From positions 1 to 64,000 of the forward strand of contig NZ_QICL01000006.1 in assembly GCF_003201355.1 (NCBI RefSeq): a stretch of DNA of 64,000 nucleotides, read 5' to 3'. Made by a program: the position numbers and the translations under genes. This document shows, piece after piece, positions 39,348-47,460 of the stretch. The notes beneath the pieces were generated by a model that had not been told where the DNA came from, searched no databases, and was given only the letters and a program-made list of their open reading frames with translations. Each line of letters opens with the position of its first letter. Positions within the stretch are counted from its first letter, which is position 1. This DNA comes from Indolivaga alginatilytica. GTDB taxonomy: Bacteria > Bacteroidota > Bacteroidia > Bacteroidales > Dysgonomonadaceae.

Positions 39348-39363
39348 ATTTGTTTATTGAATT

Positions 39364-40212
39364 TTATACGCCAAAACCTTTCTCTTTTCTGGCTTCAATA
39401 TAAAGCATGGGAATTGTCAACCGTAATTCGCCTTGCCGATTGGCATAAGCATTCAGTTTTTGTTCGAAATTGTCGAAAAACAATTCTTTATCAGCTTCTT
39501 CAAACATATTTCTCCATGAATCGATAAAACCAATAATTATAAATGAATGATTAAGGAATGCTGATCCATTGTAAAATCGCATGCTATGTTCAGACTTTAT
39601 TGTATTTATTATTTTGAATCCGCTATTTTCAAATAGTTTTATGGAGCTTTCTTCCGTTCCCCGATGATTTATATGATTATCTAATTGTGCCAGATATTTT
39701 TCAAATCCTAATTCAAGTAAGCTTTCTCTAAATAGCTTATAGAATTCATCGAAAGTACCTGTGAGGTTTGTTGTTGCACAGAATGTTCCTCCCTGTTTCA
39801 AAGTTCTGTAGCTTTCATTCATAACCTGAAGAGGATCTTCAAAGTTGTTTATACCAAGGTTGGAGGTTATCAAGTCAAAATGATTATCCGGAAAATTAAT
39901 ACTTTCGGCACTGCCTTCAATTATTGAGATATGATCGAGTTGAAGTGTATCTATTTTAGCTTGGGCCCTTTTTACGGCTTCCTCCCATGGATCAATTCCT
40001 GTTGATTTACAATTGTTTCCGAGTCGGTTTGCTATCTCGATTAATGGAAATCCCGTGCCACAACCAATATCTAAATAATTTTGATATTTGCGAATCGGAA
40101 AGTTATCTAAAAGTAAAATACCGAACGGTGCTGCCCATATGCCTAATTCATCGCAGGCATTTGTAACATCGCTTTGTAAATAATTCAGGTTCTTATTTAA
40201 ATAATTTTTCAT
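39364..40212 (-). CDS. Class I SAM-dependent methyltransferase
   Basis: A 282-residue cytoplasmic protein with a Rossmann SAM-binding motif YLDIGCGTGFP (47-56), an acidic motif II in STGIDPWEEAV, and motif IV ITSNLGINNFED. A family 11-like overall pattern is present. No signal peptide or extra domain was seen. The substrate cannot be inferred; small-molecule methylation is as likely as lipid or peptide. It follows the 129-residue protein by 16 bases, so both are probably one transcript. Confidence 0.8.
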   Translation of the reverse strand: MKNYLNKNLNYLQSDVTNACDELGIWAAPFGILLLDNFPIRKYQNYLDIGCGTGFPLIEIANRLGNNCKSTGIDPWEEAVKRAQAKIDTLQLDHISIIEGSAESINFPDNHFDLITSNLGINNFEDPLQVMNESYRTLKQGGTFCATTNLTGTFDEFYKLFRESLLELGFEKYLAQLDNHINHRGTEESSIKLFENSGFKIINTIKSEHSMRFYNGSAFLNHSFIIIGFIDSWRNMFEEADKELFFDNFEQKLNAYANRQGELRLTIPMLYIEARKEKGFGV

Positions 40213-40228
40213 AATTACCTCCTACTGT

Positions 40229-40618
40229 TTATTTATGGCTATTGCCTAAAATTTGTTTTACTTCGTCGAGATTGAAACAGGCTTTTACCTGGAAGAATTT
40301 TTTCAGCTCTATAGATTGTCCTTCAAGCTCTTCTTTTAAGTTGTTATCAGGGCTAATGATAAAGAAAATAAATTTGCAACCGGTGGCTGCGGCAAGGGGG
40401 ATGAATTCGTTAAATACCCACAGTGTATCTGCTTCTTCATTCTCAAAACCATTGCGGGTATCTGCCATATAATGACAGTTTTCGTTTGCTTTCATTATTT
40501 CAATAGCGTGAAGAAGTGGTTTACGGTAATCATTACCTTGGCAGAACTTCTTCCATTCCACATAAACTACATTGGTATCGGGTAAGTAGGTAACATCACA
40601 AAATTCTGATCGATACAT
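40229..40618 (-). CDS. Small SpoIIAA/STAS-like protein
   Basis: A 129-residue soluble protein with alternating beta/alpha pattern: VVYVEWKKFCQGNDYRKPLL, NCHYMADTRNGF, DTLWVFNEFIPLAAATG, FIFFIISPDN. This resembles STAS/SpoIIAA-like single-domain proteins common in Bacteroidetes. No catalytic residues are apparent. It is encoded ahead of the methyltransferase. The assignment is by fold pattern only and the function is unknown. Confidence 0.6.
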   Translation of the reverse strand: MYRSEFCDVTYLPDTNVVYVEWKKFCQGNDYRKPLLHAIEIMKANENCHYMADTRNGFENEEADTLWVFNEFIPLAAATGCKFIFFIISPDNNLKEELEGQSIELKKFFQVKACFNLDEVKQILGNSHK

Positions 40619-40681
40619 ATTTTCATAGATTATTTTTATTCATTGTCTATTGTCTTATGCAACTATAAGAGGATATAGATA

Positions 40682-40689
40682 CAAATATA
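40682..40689 (-). promoter_or_regulatory. Promoter -7 box for the STAS-like/methyltransferase pair
   Basis: TATATTTG on the minus strand lies about 64 bases upstream of the start. No clear -33 TTG was seen at the expected spacing. Confidence 0.45.
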
Positions 40690-40739
40690 CGATTTGGTCT
40701 GAAAAGTTAATTCCGGTTTTTCTTTTTTCTATATCTTTA

Positions 40740-40752
40740 GGGTCACAGACCC
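40740..40752. repeat. Palindrome GGGTC-ACA-GACCC, variant of the AAGGTC family
   Basis: The perfect 5-base arms GGGTC and GACCC lie about 20 bases before a plus-strand TAAATTTG box (40771-40778). They match the intergenic palindrome seen at 18201 and 47247. At this site it could act as an operator or be a chance relic. Confidence 0.45.
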
Positions 40753-40770
40753 TTTTATTATTTTTATAGC

Positions 40771-40778
40771 TAAATTTG
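40771..40778 (+). promoter_or_regulatory. Promoter -7 box for the MNT-HEPN gene
   Basis: TAAATTTG matches the Bacteroidetes -7 pattern TAnnTTTG and lies 21 bases before the ATG. No TTG appears at -33; the spot holds a palindrome instead. Confidence 0.45.
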
Positions 40779-40798
40779 CAGTAAACGAATATATCTGT

Positions 40799-41689
40799 AT
40801 GAGAAAGTCAATATCATATTTACCATCAACCAACCAGAGAGATTTACATTTTATTGTTGAGTCTGTTTTACAAAGACTAAAACAAACCGAAATGATAATC
40901 CTCTTTGGCAGTTATGCCCGAAATGACTATGTGGTGTATGATGAAAAATATGAGTTTGGCAAACTACAGTTTTATGTAAGCGATTACGATATATTAGTTA
41001 TCACAAGCGGAGTATCGGATGGAGGAGCAATCAGGTCACTCAGTAATATAGAAGATTTGTATTATGACAGGGCAAAAGACCCTGACAGACAGCCTCCTGT
41101 TCAGTTTATCAGCGAAGATATGAAGAAGCTGAATAAATATCTGAATGAAGGGCGATACTTTTATACGCAAATAAAGCAAGAGGGCGTTGTTCTATATGAT
41201 AGTGGTAAACATAAGTTAGCTAGAAGACGTAAATTGAATTTCGAAGAAATAAAGCAACAGGCACAGGAATATTTCAATGATAAGTTTGTTTATGCAAATA
41301 GTTTCTTAAGAAGTGCAAATCATGACTATAACGATAAAGAATATAAAATGTGTTCTTTTCATCTTCATCAAACTTGTGAAAACTATATTTATGCAATCCG
41401 TTTAGTTTTTACATTAGAAAATCTGAAACAACATAATCTCACGAAATTATTAAACTCAGTAAAGAAATATTCAACAGACTTTGTAAAAGTATTTCCACAA
41501 GACACTCCAGAGGAAAAGCGGCTTTTTGAACTTATCAAAGCAGCTTATGTAAATGGACGTTATGACCCTGATTTTGTAGTAACAAAAGAGGATGTCGATG
41601 CACTTATCCCGAAAGTCGAGTTACTGCGGGATATTACAGAGTCAATTTGTGAAGCGAAGATTAAGGAGTATGAAGAAAAAAAAGACTAG
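40799..41689 (+). CDS. MNT-HEPN fusion protein (nucleotidyltransferase plus HEPN domain)
   Basis: A 296-residue protein. The N-terminal minimal nucleotidyltransferase domain has IILFGSYARND (GS at 37-38) and the metal-binding SDYDILV (Asp62 and Asp64). The C-terminal half, about 125-290, is a helical HEPN domain with YKMCSFHLHQTCENYIYAIRL and LKQHNLTKLL. In MNT/HEPN pairs the nucleotidyltransferase adenylylates and silences the HEPN RNase; here both are in one chain. The usual Rx4-6H RNase motif is not clearly visible, so RNase activity is uncertain. A strong terminator follows and no partner gene is present. Confidence 0.8.
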   Translation: MRKSISYLPSTNQRDLHFIVESVLQRLKQTEMIILFGSYARNDYVVYDEKYEFGKLQFYVSDYDILVITSGVSDGGAIRSLSNIEDLYYDRAKDPDRQPPVQFISEDMKKLNKYLNEGRYFYTQIKQEGVVLYDSGKHKLARRRKLNFEEIKQQAQEYFNDKFVYANSFLRSANHDYNDKEYKMCSFHLHQTCENYIYAIRLVFTLENLKQHNLTKLLNSVKKYSTDFVKVFPQDTPEEKRLFELIKAAYVNGRYDPDFVVTKEDVDALIPKVELLRDITESICEAKIKEYEEKKD

Positions 41690-41700
41690 CTAATCTAGTG

Positions 41701-41736
41701 AAAAAGGAGCTGCAAATCATTTGCAGCTCCTTTTTT
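41701..41736. terminator. Strong terminator after MNT-HEPN
   Basis: A 17-base near-perfect palindrome, AAAAAGGAGCTGCAAAT with ATTTGCAGCTCCTTTTT, ends in a T-run. Confidence 0.88.
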
Positions 41737-41884
41737 GTTTCCTATCTATATTAGCTTCTTTTTGATTGAATAATAGAGGACTGTCATTTGCTGAGGGAGA
41801 TTAACATTTAAAAACATATGTGTGTTTTTTGAGAGTCTGAAAACCGTACTGGAAGTAATTTCAGAAATTAACAAGCTAATTTTC

Positions 41885-41892
41885 TATATTTG
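41885..41892 (+). promoter_or_regulatory. Promoter -7 box for the membrane-bound regulator
   Basis: TATATTTG lies 22 bases before the regulator ATG. A matching -33 TTG was not found at normal spacing. Confidence 0.45.
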
Positions 41893-41914
41893 TAGATAAT
41901 AAAGTATTTTTATT

Positions 41915-44446
41915 ATGAAATTATTTGTGTATTTCGTTTTATTACTCTTCTTTCCTCTAAATATCTTTTCTCAGGGACTACGATTTCATGGAAATGAAAG
42001 TGTAATTAATGAGAGAACTTCATATTCCGTATTTGAGAATGGATCTCCGTCTTTTTCCGAAAAACTGGCTATTAATTTCGAATTATCGTTGCTGCCACCC
42101 TCTAATGTCGGTTATATTTTCAGATTAAAGGATACTAATCTGAATACGACTTATAATTTGATGTATGATAATGAAGGGCGCGAAAATACAGTCTTTAAAT
42201 TTAATGAAGAAGGGCGAAACAATTTAATTACTGTCGTTTTTAAGAAAGAAGAGCTTTCTAACCGCCAGTGGGTGAGTATCGGTTTGTCATTTGATCTCCG
42301 GCAAGATTCGATGATTTTGAGAATTAATGATGAAGAAACCAAAATCGGAGGTTTGAACCTTCTAGAAAAATGGAATCCTGTTATTTATTTCGGTAAGAGC
42401 GAGCATGTGGTCGATATCCCTTCGTTTGCAATTAAGAACCTTATAGTTAAAGATAAGCAGCAGGAATATTTTTTTCATTTAAATGAAAATGAGGGTGAAT
42501 TGGTACACGATTCGAGAGGTAAAGTCAGAGGTCAGGTTTCGAATCCTGTCTGGCTGATTAATAATGCTTATTACTGGGCGCCAAGGGCTTCTTTTAAGTC
42601 GAATAATGTAGCAGGCTTAAATTTCAATACCCAAACACAGAATATATACTTTTTCGACAGGGATTCTATCGTATTCTTCAATGTTCGTTCGAATACTGTA
42701 TCATCTAAAAAATATGGTAACGAATTACCTGTAAAACTCAGGCTAGGTATGAGTTTTGTGGATAAGGCAGACGATCGTTTGTATGCCTACGAGGTATATT
42801 CAGAAGAACCTGCGGGGTCTGCTACTTCTGCTTATCTTGACCTCAATACTTTAATGTGGACACCGGAGTCTATCGACAGGTTACCGACTCAACTACACCA
42901 TCATAATGGCTATTACGATTCAGCCAATCACCGATACCTTGTATTCGGAGGTTTCGGAAGCCAGCATTATAGTAAAGAATTTTATTCGTATGACCTGATC
43001 GAAAAAAGATGGAGTTTACTTTCATTCGAAGGAGATAAGATAACACCCCGATACTTCTCGTCGATGTGCTATGAGAAGGAAGCGAATGCCTTATATGTTT
43101 TTGGAGGTATGGGGAATGATTCGGGAGACCAGACTATCGGGCGTCGCTATTATTATGATTTATACAAGGTCGATCTTAATGAAAAGAAGATAACTAAGCT
43201 ATGGGAAATACCTTGGCAGGGAGATAATGTGGTTCCTGTACGTAGTATGATAATGCTCGATGATTCGTGTTTCTATACGTTATGTTATCCCGAACATTTT
43301 TCGAACACATCTTTGAAACTGTATCGTTTTTCGATTAAAGATGGAAGTTTTGATATTCTGGGTGATTCGATTCCGATTCGCTCCGATAAAATTACTACCA
43401 ACGCCAACTTGTATTACAATGAGAAGCTGAATGAATTGTATTGCACCGTTCAGGAGTTTGATGAGAATGATATATCATCTGTTGCCCGTGTATATTCTTT
43501 ATCTTTTCCCCCGATAAGCTTCGATGAACTTGTAGGGAAAGGTAAAGATGAGTCAATGGCGTATATCTGGATTGTAATGATCTCATTATCTATTTTAGCG
43601 GCAGGTATATACTTTTTCTTCTATAGAAAGAAGAAAAAAACTGAGGATGATATTGAAGATGAGGATAATCAGGTTTTGATTTTAGAATCAAAGGATGGAA
43701 AAATACGTGAATCTTTTTTGCGAAAAGACCAATCAAATTCAATTTATCTCTTTGGCGAATTTACGGTAAAGGATCGGAACAATAAGGATATTAGTTATAT
43801 GTTCAGTACAAAGTTGAAGCAAACTTTCCTACTGATTCTTCAATACAGTATCGAAGATGGTATATCCTCCCAACAATTAAGCGACATTCTATGGCCTGAC
43901 AAAACTGAAAATAAAGCCAAGAATCTGAAAGGTGTAACTCTCAATCATATACGAAAAGCTTTGGCGGAACTCGATCATATAGAACTCATTCATGATAAAG
44001 GTTTCTTTAAAATCGTATTAGATGAGGGATGTTACTGTGATTGCCTGAGATTTTTTGAAATAACCAAGGGGGCAAATATTATTAATAACAAAGAGCTGAT
44101 CGAAATTTTAACAAGGGGTAAGTTCCTGAAAAATACAGAAGACGAAATGTTCGATTCGTTTAAACAGGAAATTGAAAATAAAGCGGAATCTATTCTACAA
44201 ATGGAAATAGAAAGCAGGTATATTCAACAAGATTATCAGACAGCCTTGTTACTTATCGATACTCTTTTTACGATCGATTCCCTCAATGAAGAGGCTTTAT
44301 ATTATCAAATTCATTCTCTGGTAAAATTGAAAATGCCCGATCAGGCAAAAAATAAATATCTGTTATTCTCTGCAGAATACAAAAAGGTAATGAACGAGAA
44401 TTATTCTATCGGTTTTACCTCCCTATTGAATGATAACAAAGCATAA
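41915..44446 (+). CDS. Membrane-spanning LamG-Kelch sensor with SARP-like DNA-binding tail
   Basis: An 843-residue predicted one-component regulator. The domains in order are: a signal peptide (1-19), a LamG/concanavalin-like beta-sandwich (about 20-205), and a Kelch propeller (about 215-540; repeats such as RYLVFGGFG and ALYVFGGMGND). One membrane helix (549-569, IWIVMISLSILAAGIYFF) precedes a basic RKKKK stop-transfer. The cytoplasmic part has a winged-helix domain (about 605-715; SQQLSDILWPD, LNHIRKALAELDHI) and a BTAD/TPR-like tail. The layout suggests that it binds glycan outside and switches genes inside, replacing the usual hybrid two-component or anti-sigma systems. The adjacent GH92-GH76-SusCD genes are the likely targets. 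Confidence 0.78.
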   Translation: MKLFVYFVLLLFFPLNIFSQGLRFHGNESVINERTSYSVFENGSPSFSEKLAINFELSLLPPSNVGYIFRLKDTNLNTTYNLMYDNEGRENTVFKFNEEGRNNLITVVFKKEELSNRQWVSIGLSFDLRQDSMILRINDEETKIGGLNLLEKWNPVIYFGKSEHVVDIPSFAIKNLIVKDKQQEYFFHLNENEGELVHDSRGKVRGQVSNPVWLINNAYYWAPRASFKSNNVAGLNFNTQTQNIYFFDRDSIVFFNVRSNTVSSKKYGNELPVKLRLGMSFVDKADDRLYAYEVYSEEPAGSATSAYLDLNTLMWTPESIDRLPTQLHHHNGYYDSANHRYLVFGGFGSQHYSKEFYSYDLIEKRWSLLSFEGDKITPRYFSSMCYEKEANALYVFGGMGNDSGDQTIGRRYYYDLYKVDLNEKKITKLWEIPWQGDNVVPVRSMIMLDDSCFYTLCYPEHFSNTSLKLYRFSIKDGSFDILGDSIPIRSDKITTNANLYYNEKLNELYCTVQEFDENDISSVARVYSLSFPPISFDELVGKGKDESMAYIWIVMISLSILAAGIYFFFYRKKKKTEDDIEDEDNQVLILESKDGKIRESFLRKDQSNSIYLFGEFTVKDRNNKDISYMFSTKLKQTFLLILQYSIEDGISSQQLSDILWPDKTENKAKNLKGVTLNHIRKALAELDHIELIHDKGFFKIVLDEGCYCDCLRFFEITKGANIINNKELIEILTRGKFLKNTEDEMFDSFKQEIENKAESILQMEIESRYIQQDYQTALLLIDTLFTIDSLNEEALYYQIHSLVKLKMPDQAKNKYLLFSAEYKKVMNENYSIGFTSLLNDNKA

Positions 44447-44809
44447 TTAGACTTATTAGAGGGACAAAATTGGGTCTGCACAAGTATTTGCAGGCTGGTT
44501 TGTCTTGTGTGTATAGGTATTGTATAATATTCTTCTTTTTTCACACATATTGATTAAATATATGCAGATTAATAAAATAAGTAAAGCTTCTAACCCTTTT
44601 TTAACCACGAATTAACCCAATAGTTAACCATGCCCGCATACATTTGACCCTGTTAGCTGATAGGAAATACCATTGACCTGTAATGAAGATTAAATTCTTC
44701 AAATTCTATTTGAATATACCATGTAAGCAATTTTTGAAAAGCAAAGGCTCTTTATTTCTGTGCAAATGTTCCTACTTCAATTTACGATGTTAACTTATAT
44801 ATAAACCTT
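44447..44809. other. Intergenic region before GH92
   Basis: About 360 bases without a supported gene. It presumably carries the regulated promoter of the mannan locus. No clear TAnnTTTG box was found. A weak hairpin (TCTGCA with TTGCAG, about 44474-44494) may end the regulator transcript. Confidence 0.4.
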
Positions 44810-47116
44810 ATGCGAAATTTTACTGTATTTTTATTAATCATTTCTTTCTTTTCTATTAAAGTGAATGCCCGGACTACTCCTGTCGATTATGTGAGTACGT
44901 TGGTTGGCACACAATCTAAACATTCCTTATCTACAGGTAATACCTATCCGGCAATAGCTATGCCCTGGGGGATGAATTTCTGGATGCCCCAAACCGGTAA
45001 AATGGGTGACGGATGGGCATATACTTATGATGCCGACAAAATCAGGGGCTTTAAGCAAACCCATCAACCCAGTCCGTGGATAAACGATTATGGTCAATTT
45101 GCAATTATGCCTGTTACCGGAAAAGTTGTATTCGATCAGGATGAGCGGGCAAGTTGGTTTTCTCACAAAGCGGAAGTTGCCAAACCTTACTATTACCGTG
45201 TTTATCTGGCAGATCATGATGTGGTTACAGAGATTGCACCTACCGAGCGTGCAGCCATGTTTCGTTTTACCTTTCCGGAAAATGAGAATTCGTCGGTAAT
45301 CGTAGATGCTTTCGATGACGGTTCGTATGTGAAGATCATTCCCGAACAAAATAAGATTATTGGCTATACTACAAAAAACAATGGTGGAGTGCCCGATAAT
45401 TTCAAAAATTACTTTGTAATACTATTTGATAAACCATTTACCTATACAGCTTCCTCAATCAATAATAAAATACAAGAGGGAGTATTGGAAGCAAAAGAAA
45501 ATCATGCCGGAGCAATCATTGGTTTCTCTACTAAAAAAGGAGAATTGGTACATGCTAAAGTAGCTTCTTCGTTTATCAGCTACGATCAGGCAGAACTTAA
45601 CCTGAAAGAACTGGGTAATGATACTTTTGAGGAGATAAAGACAAAGGGTAGGAGCGAGTGGAATAAAGTCTTAGGACGTATCGAAGTAGAAGACGATAAT
45701 ATTGATAATCTTCGCACATTCTATTCGTGCCTGTACCGTTCGGTACTGTTTCCACGCAGCTTCTATGAAATGAATGCCGAAGGAAAACCCGTTCATTACA
45801 GCCCGTATAACGGAGAAGTTCTTCCCGGATATATGTTTACCGATACCGGATTCTGGGATACATTCCGTTCTTTGTTTCCATTTCTGAATCTGATGTATCC
45901 GTCTATGAATGTGAAGATGCAGGAAGGGTTAGCCAATACTTATAAAGAAAGTGGATTTCTGCCCGAGTGGGCAAGCCCCGGACACAGAGGATGTATGGTT
46001 GGCAACAATTCTGCATCTGTAGTAGCCGATGCTTATCTTAAAGGATTGAGAGGATATGATATCGAAACTCTTTGGGAGGCCGTTGTGAGTGGAACTACCA
46101 GTGTACACCCTACAGTGAGTTCTACCGGGCGTTTAGGATATCAGTATTACAATAAGCTGGGATATGTACCCTATAATGTAGGTATCAAGGAAAGTGCTGC
46201 CCGTACCTTAGAATATGCGTACGACGATTGGACTATCTATAAACTGGGCAAAGCATTGAATAAACCGGAGAAAGAGATCGCGATATACGCCAAAAGAGCC
46301 ATGAATTATAAGAACCTATTCGATCCCGAGCACAAACTGATGAGAGGAAAGAACGAAGACGGAACATTTCAATCACCATTCAATCCTCTGAAATGGGGTG
46401 ATGCTTTCACCGAAGGCAACAGCTGGCATTATACATGGTCGGTATTTCACGATCCTCAGGGATTAATAAACCTGATGGGAGGAAAGGACGGTTTCAACCA
46501 AATGCTCGATTCGGTATTCAATGTACCCCCTCTATTTGACGATAGCTATTATGGGTTTACCATTCATGAAATACGGGAAATGCAAGTGATGAATATGGGT
46601 AATTATGCACATGGAAATCAGCCTGTACAACATATGATTTACCTGTACAATTATTCGGGTGAACCTTGGAAAGCTCAGTATTGGGTGAGAGAAGTGATGG
46701 ATAAGTTATATACACCTAATCCTGACGGATATTGCGGTGATGAGGATAACGGACAAACTTCGGCTTGGTATGTGTTTTCGTCTTTAGGTTTCTACCCTGT
46801 ATGTCCCGGAACAGACCAATATGTAATAGGTTCTCCTCTATTTAAAAGTGTGACACTTAATCTGGAAAATGGAAAACAGGTTCATATCAAAGCTGATAAC
46901 AATACTAAGGGCAATCGTTATATTTCGTCACTATCGGTAAACGGGCAATCTTATGCCAAAAACTATCTGACTTATGATGAATTGTTGAAAGGAGCAACAA
47001 TTGACTTCAACATGTCTTCGACCCCTAACAAACAAAAAGGTATAAATGATGCCGATTTTCCCTACTCATTTTCAAATGAATTGAAAAAAGCAACTATAGC
47101 CGGAAAGAAGAAATAA
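44810..47116 (+). CDS. GH92 alpha-mannosidase
   Basis: A 768-residue secreted enzyme with a signal sequence ending VNA. Family features are VGTQSKHSLSTGNTYPAIA, the catalytic-acid motif FTEGNSWHYTW (Glu535), NYAHGNQPVQHM and CGDEDNGQTSAW with Asp644 and Asp646. These correspond to the calcium-dependent inverting active site known for Bacteroides GH92 enzymes. They release mannose from alpha-1,2, 1,3, 1,4 or 1,6 linkages; the linkage cannot be read here. With GH76 downstream this indicates yeast-type alpha-mannan or high-mannose N-glycan as target. No lipobox, so the periplasm is likely. Confidence 0.93.
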   Translation: MRNFTVFLLIISFFSIKVNARTTPVDYVSTLVGTQSKHSLSTGNTYPAIAMPWGMNFWMPQTGKMGDGWAYTYDADKIRGFKQTHQPSPWINDYGQFAIMPVTGKVVFDQDERASWFSHKAEVAKPYYYRVYLADHDVVTEIAPTERAAMFRFTFPENENSSVIVDAFDDGSYVKIIPEQNKIIGYTTKNNGGVPDNFKNYFVILFDKPFTYTASSINNKIQEGVLEAKENHAGAIIGFSTKKGELVHAKVASSFISYDQAELNLKELGNDTFEEIKTKGRSEWNKVLGRIEVEDDNIDNLRTFYSCLYRSVLFPRSFYEMNAEGKPVHYSPYNGEVLPGYMFTDTGFWDTFRSLFPFLNLMYPSMNVKMQEGLANTYKESGFLPEWASPGHRGCMVGNNSASVVADAYLKGLRGYDIETLWEAVVSGTTSVHPTVSSTGRLGYQYYNKLGYVPYNVGIKESAARTLEYAYDDWTIYKLGKALNKPEKEIAIYAKRAMNYKNLFDPEHKLMRGKNEDGTFQSPFNPLKWGDAFTEGNSWHYTWSVFHDPQGLINLMGGKDGFNQMLDSVFNVPPLFDDSYYGFTIHEIREMQVMNMGNYAHGNQPVQHMIYLYNYSGEPWKAQYWVREVMDKLYTPNPDGYCGDEDNGQTSAWYVFSSLGFYPVCPGTDQYVIGSPLFKSVTLNLENGKQVHIKADNNTKGNRYISSLSVNGQSYAKNYLTYDELLKGATIDFNMSSTPNKQKGINDADFPYSFSNELKKATIAGKKK

Positions 47117-47246
47117 GTACAAACCTTAAAATAAGTAAATCCATGAGAAAAAAAGGACTAGAGAATCTTTATTGTGATTCTTCTGTTTGAAATCGTATCC
47201 TTTATTCTGATCAATTAATTTGCCTTTTATTTTCAATATATGATTT

Positions 47247-47274
47247 AAGGTCGCAGACCTTTTTATTGCTTTGG
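47247..47274. repeat. Short palindromic repeat AAGGTC-GCA-GACCTT
   Basis: Identical over 28 bases to 18201-18228. It lies about 130 bases after GH92 and is followed by T-rich sequence, so it could serve as its terminator. The remainder of 47117-47460 contains no supported gene. Confidence 0.6.
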
Positions 47275-47460
47275 TTGGGCATAACAACCAGAGATAGTTA
47301 TGCTGATAAAACATCGCATTAAATAGTTAGCATTACTTAAATCTATTAAAGAATATCAGAGGAAAATGCAAAACTGTTAAACAGTGGGTTGATTTTTAAT
47401 AACGAGTATCCAATATACCTGATTTGAATTCAACCCTTAACTTTTTATTTAATTATTAAC

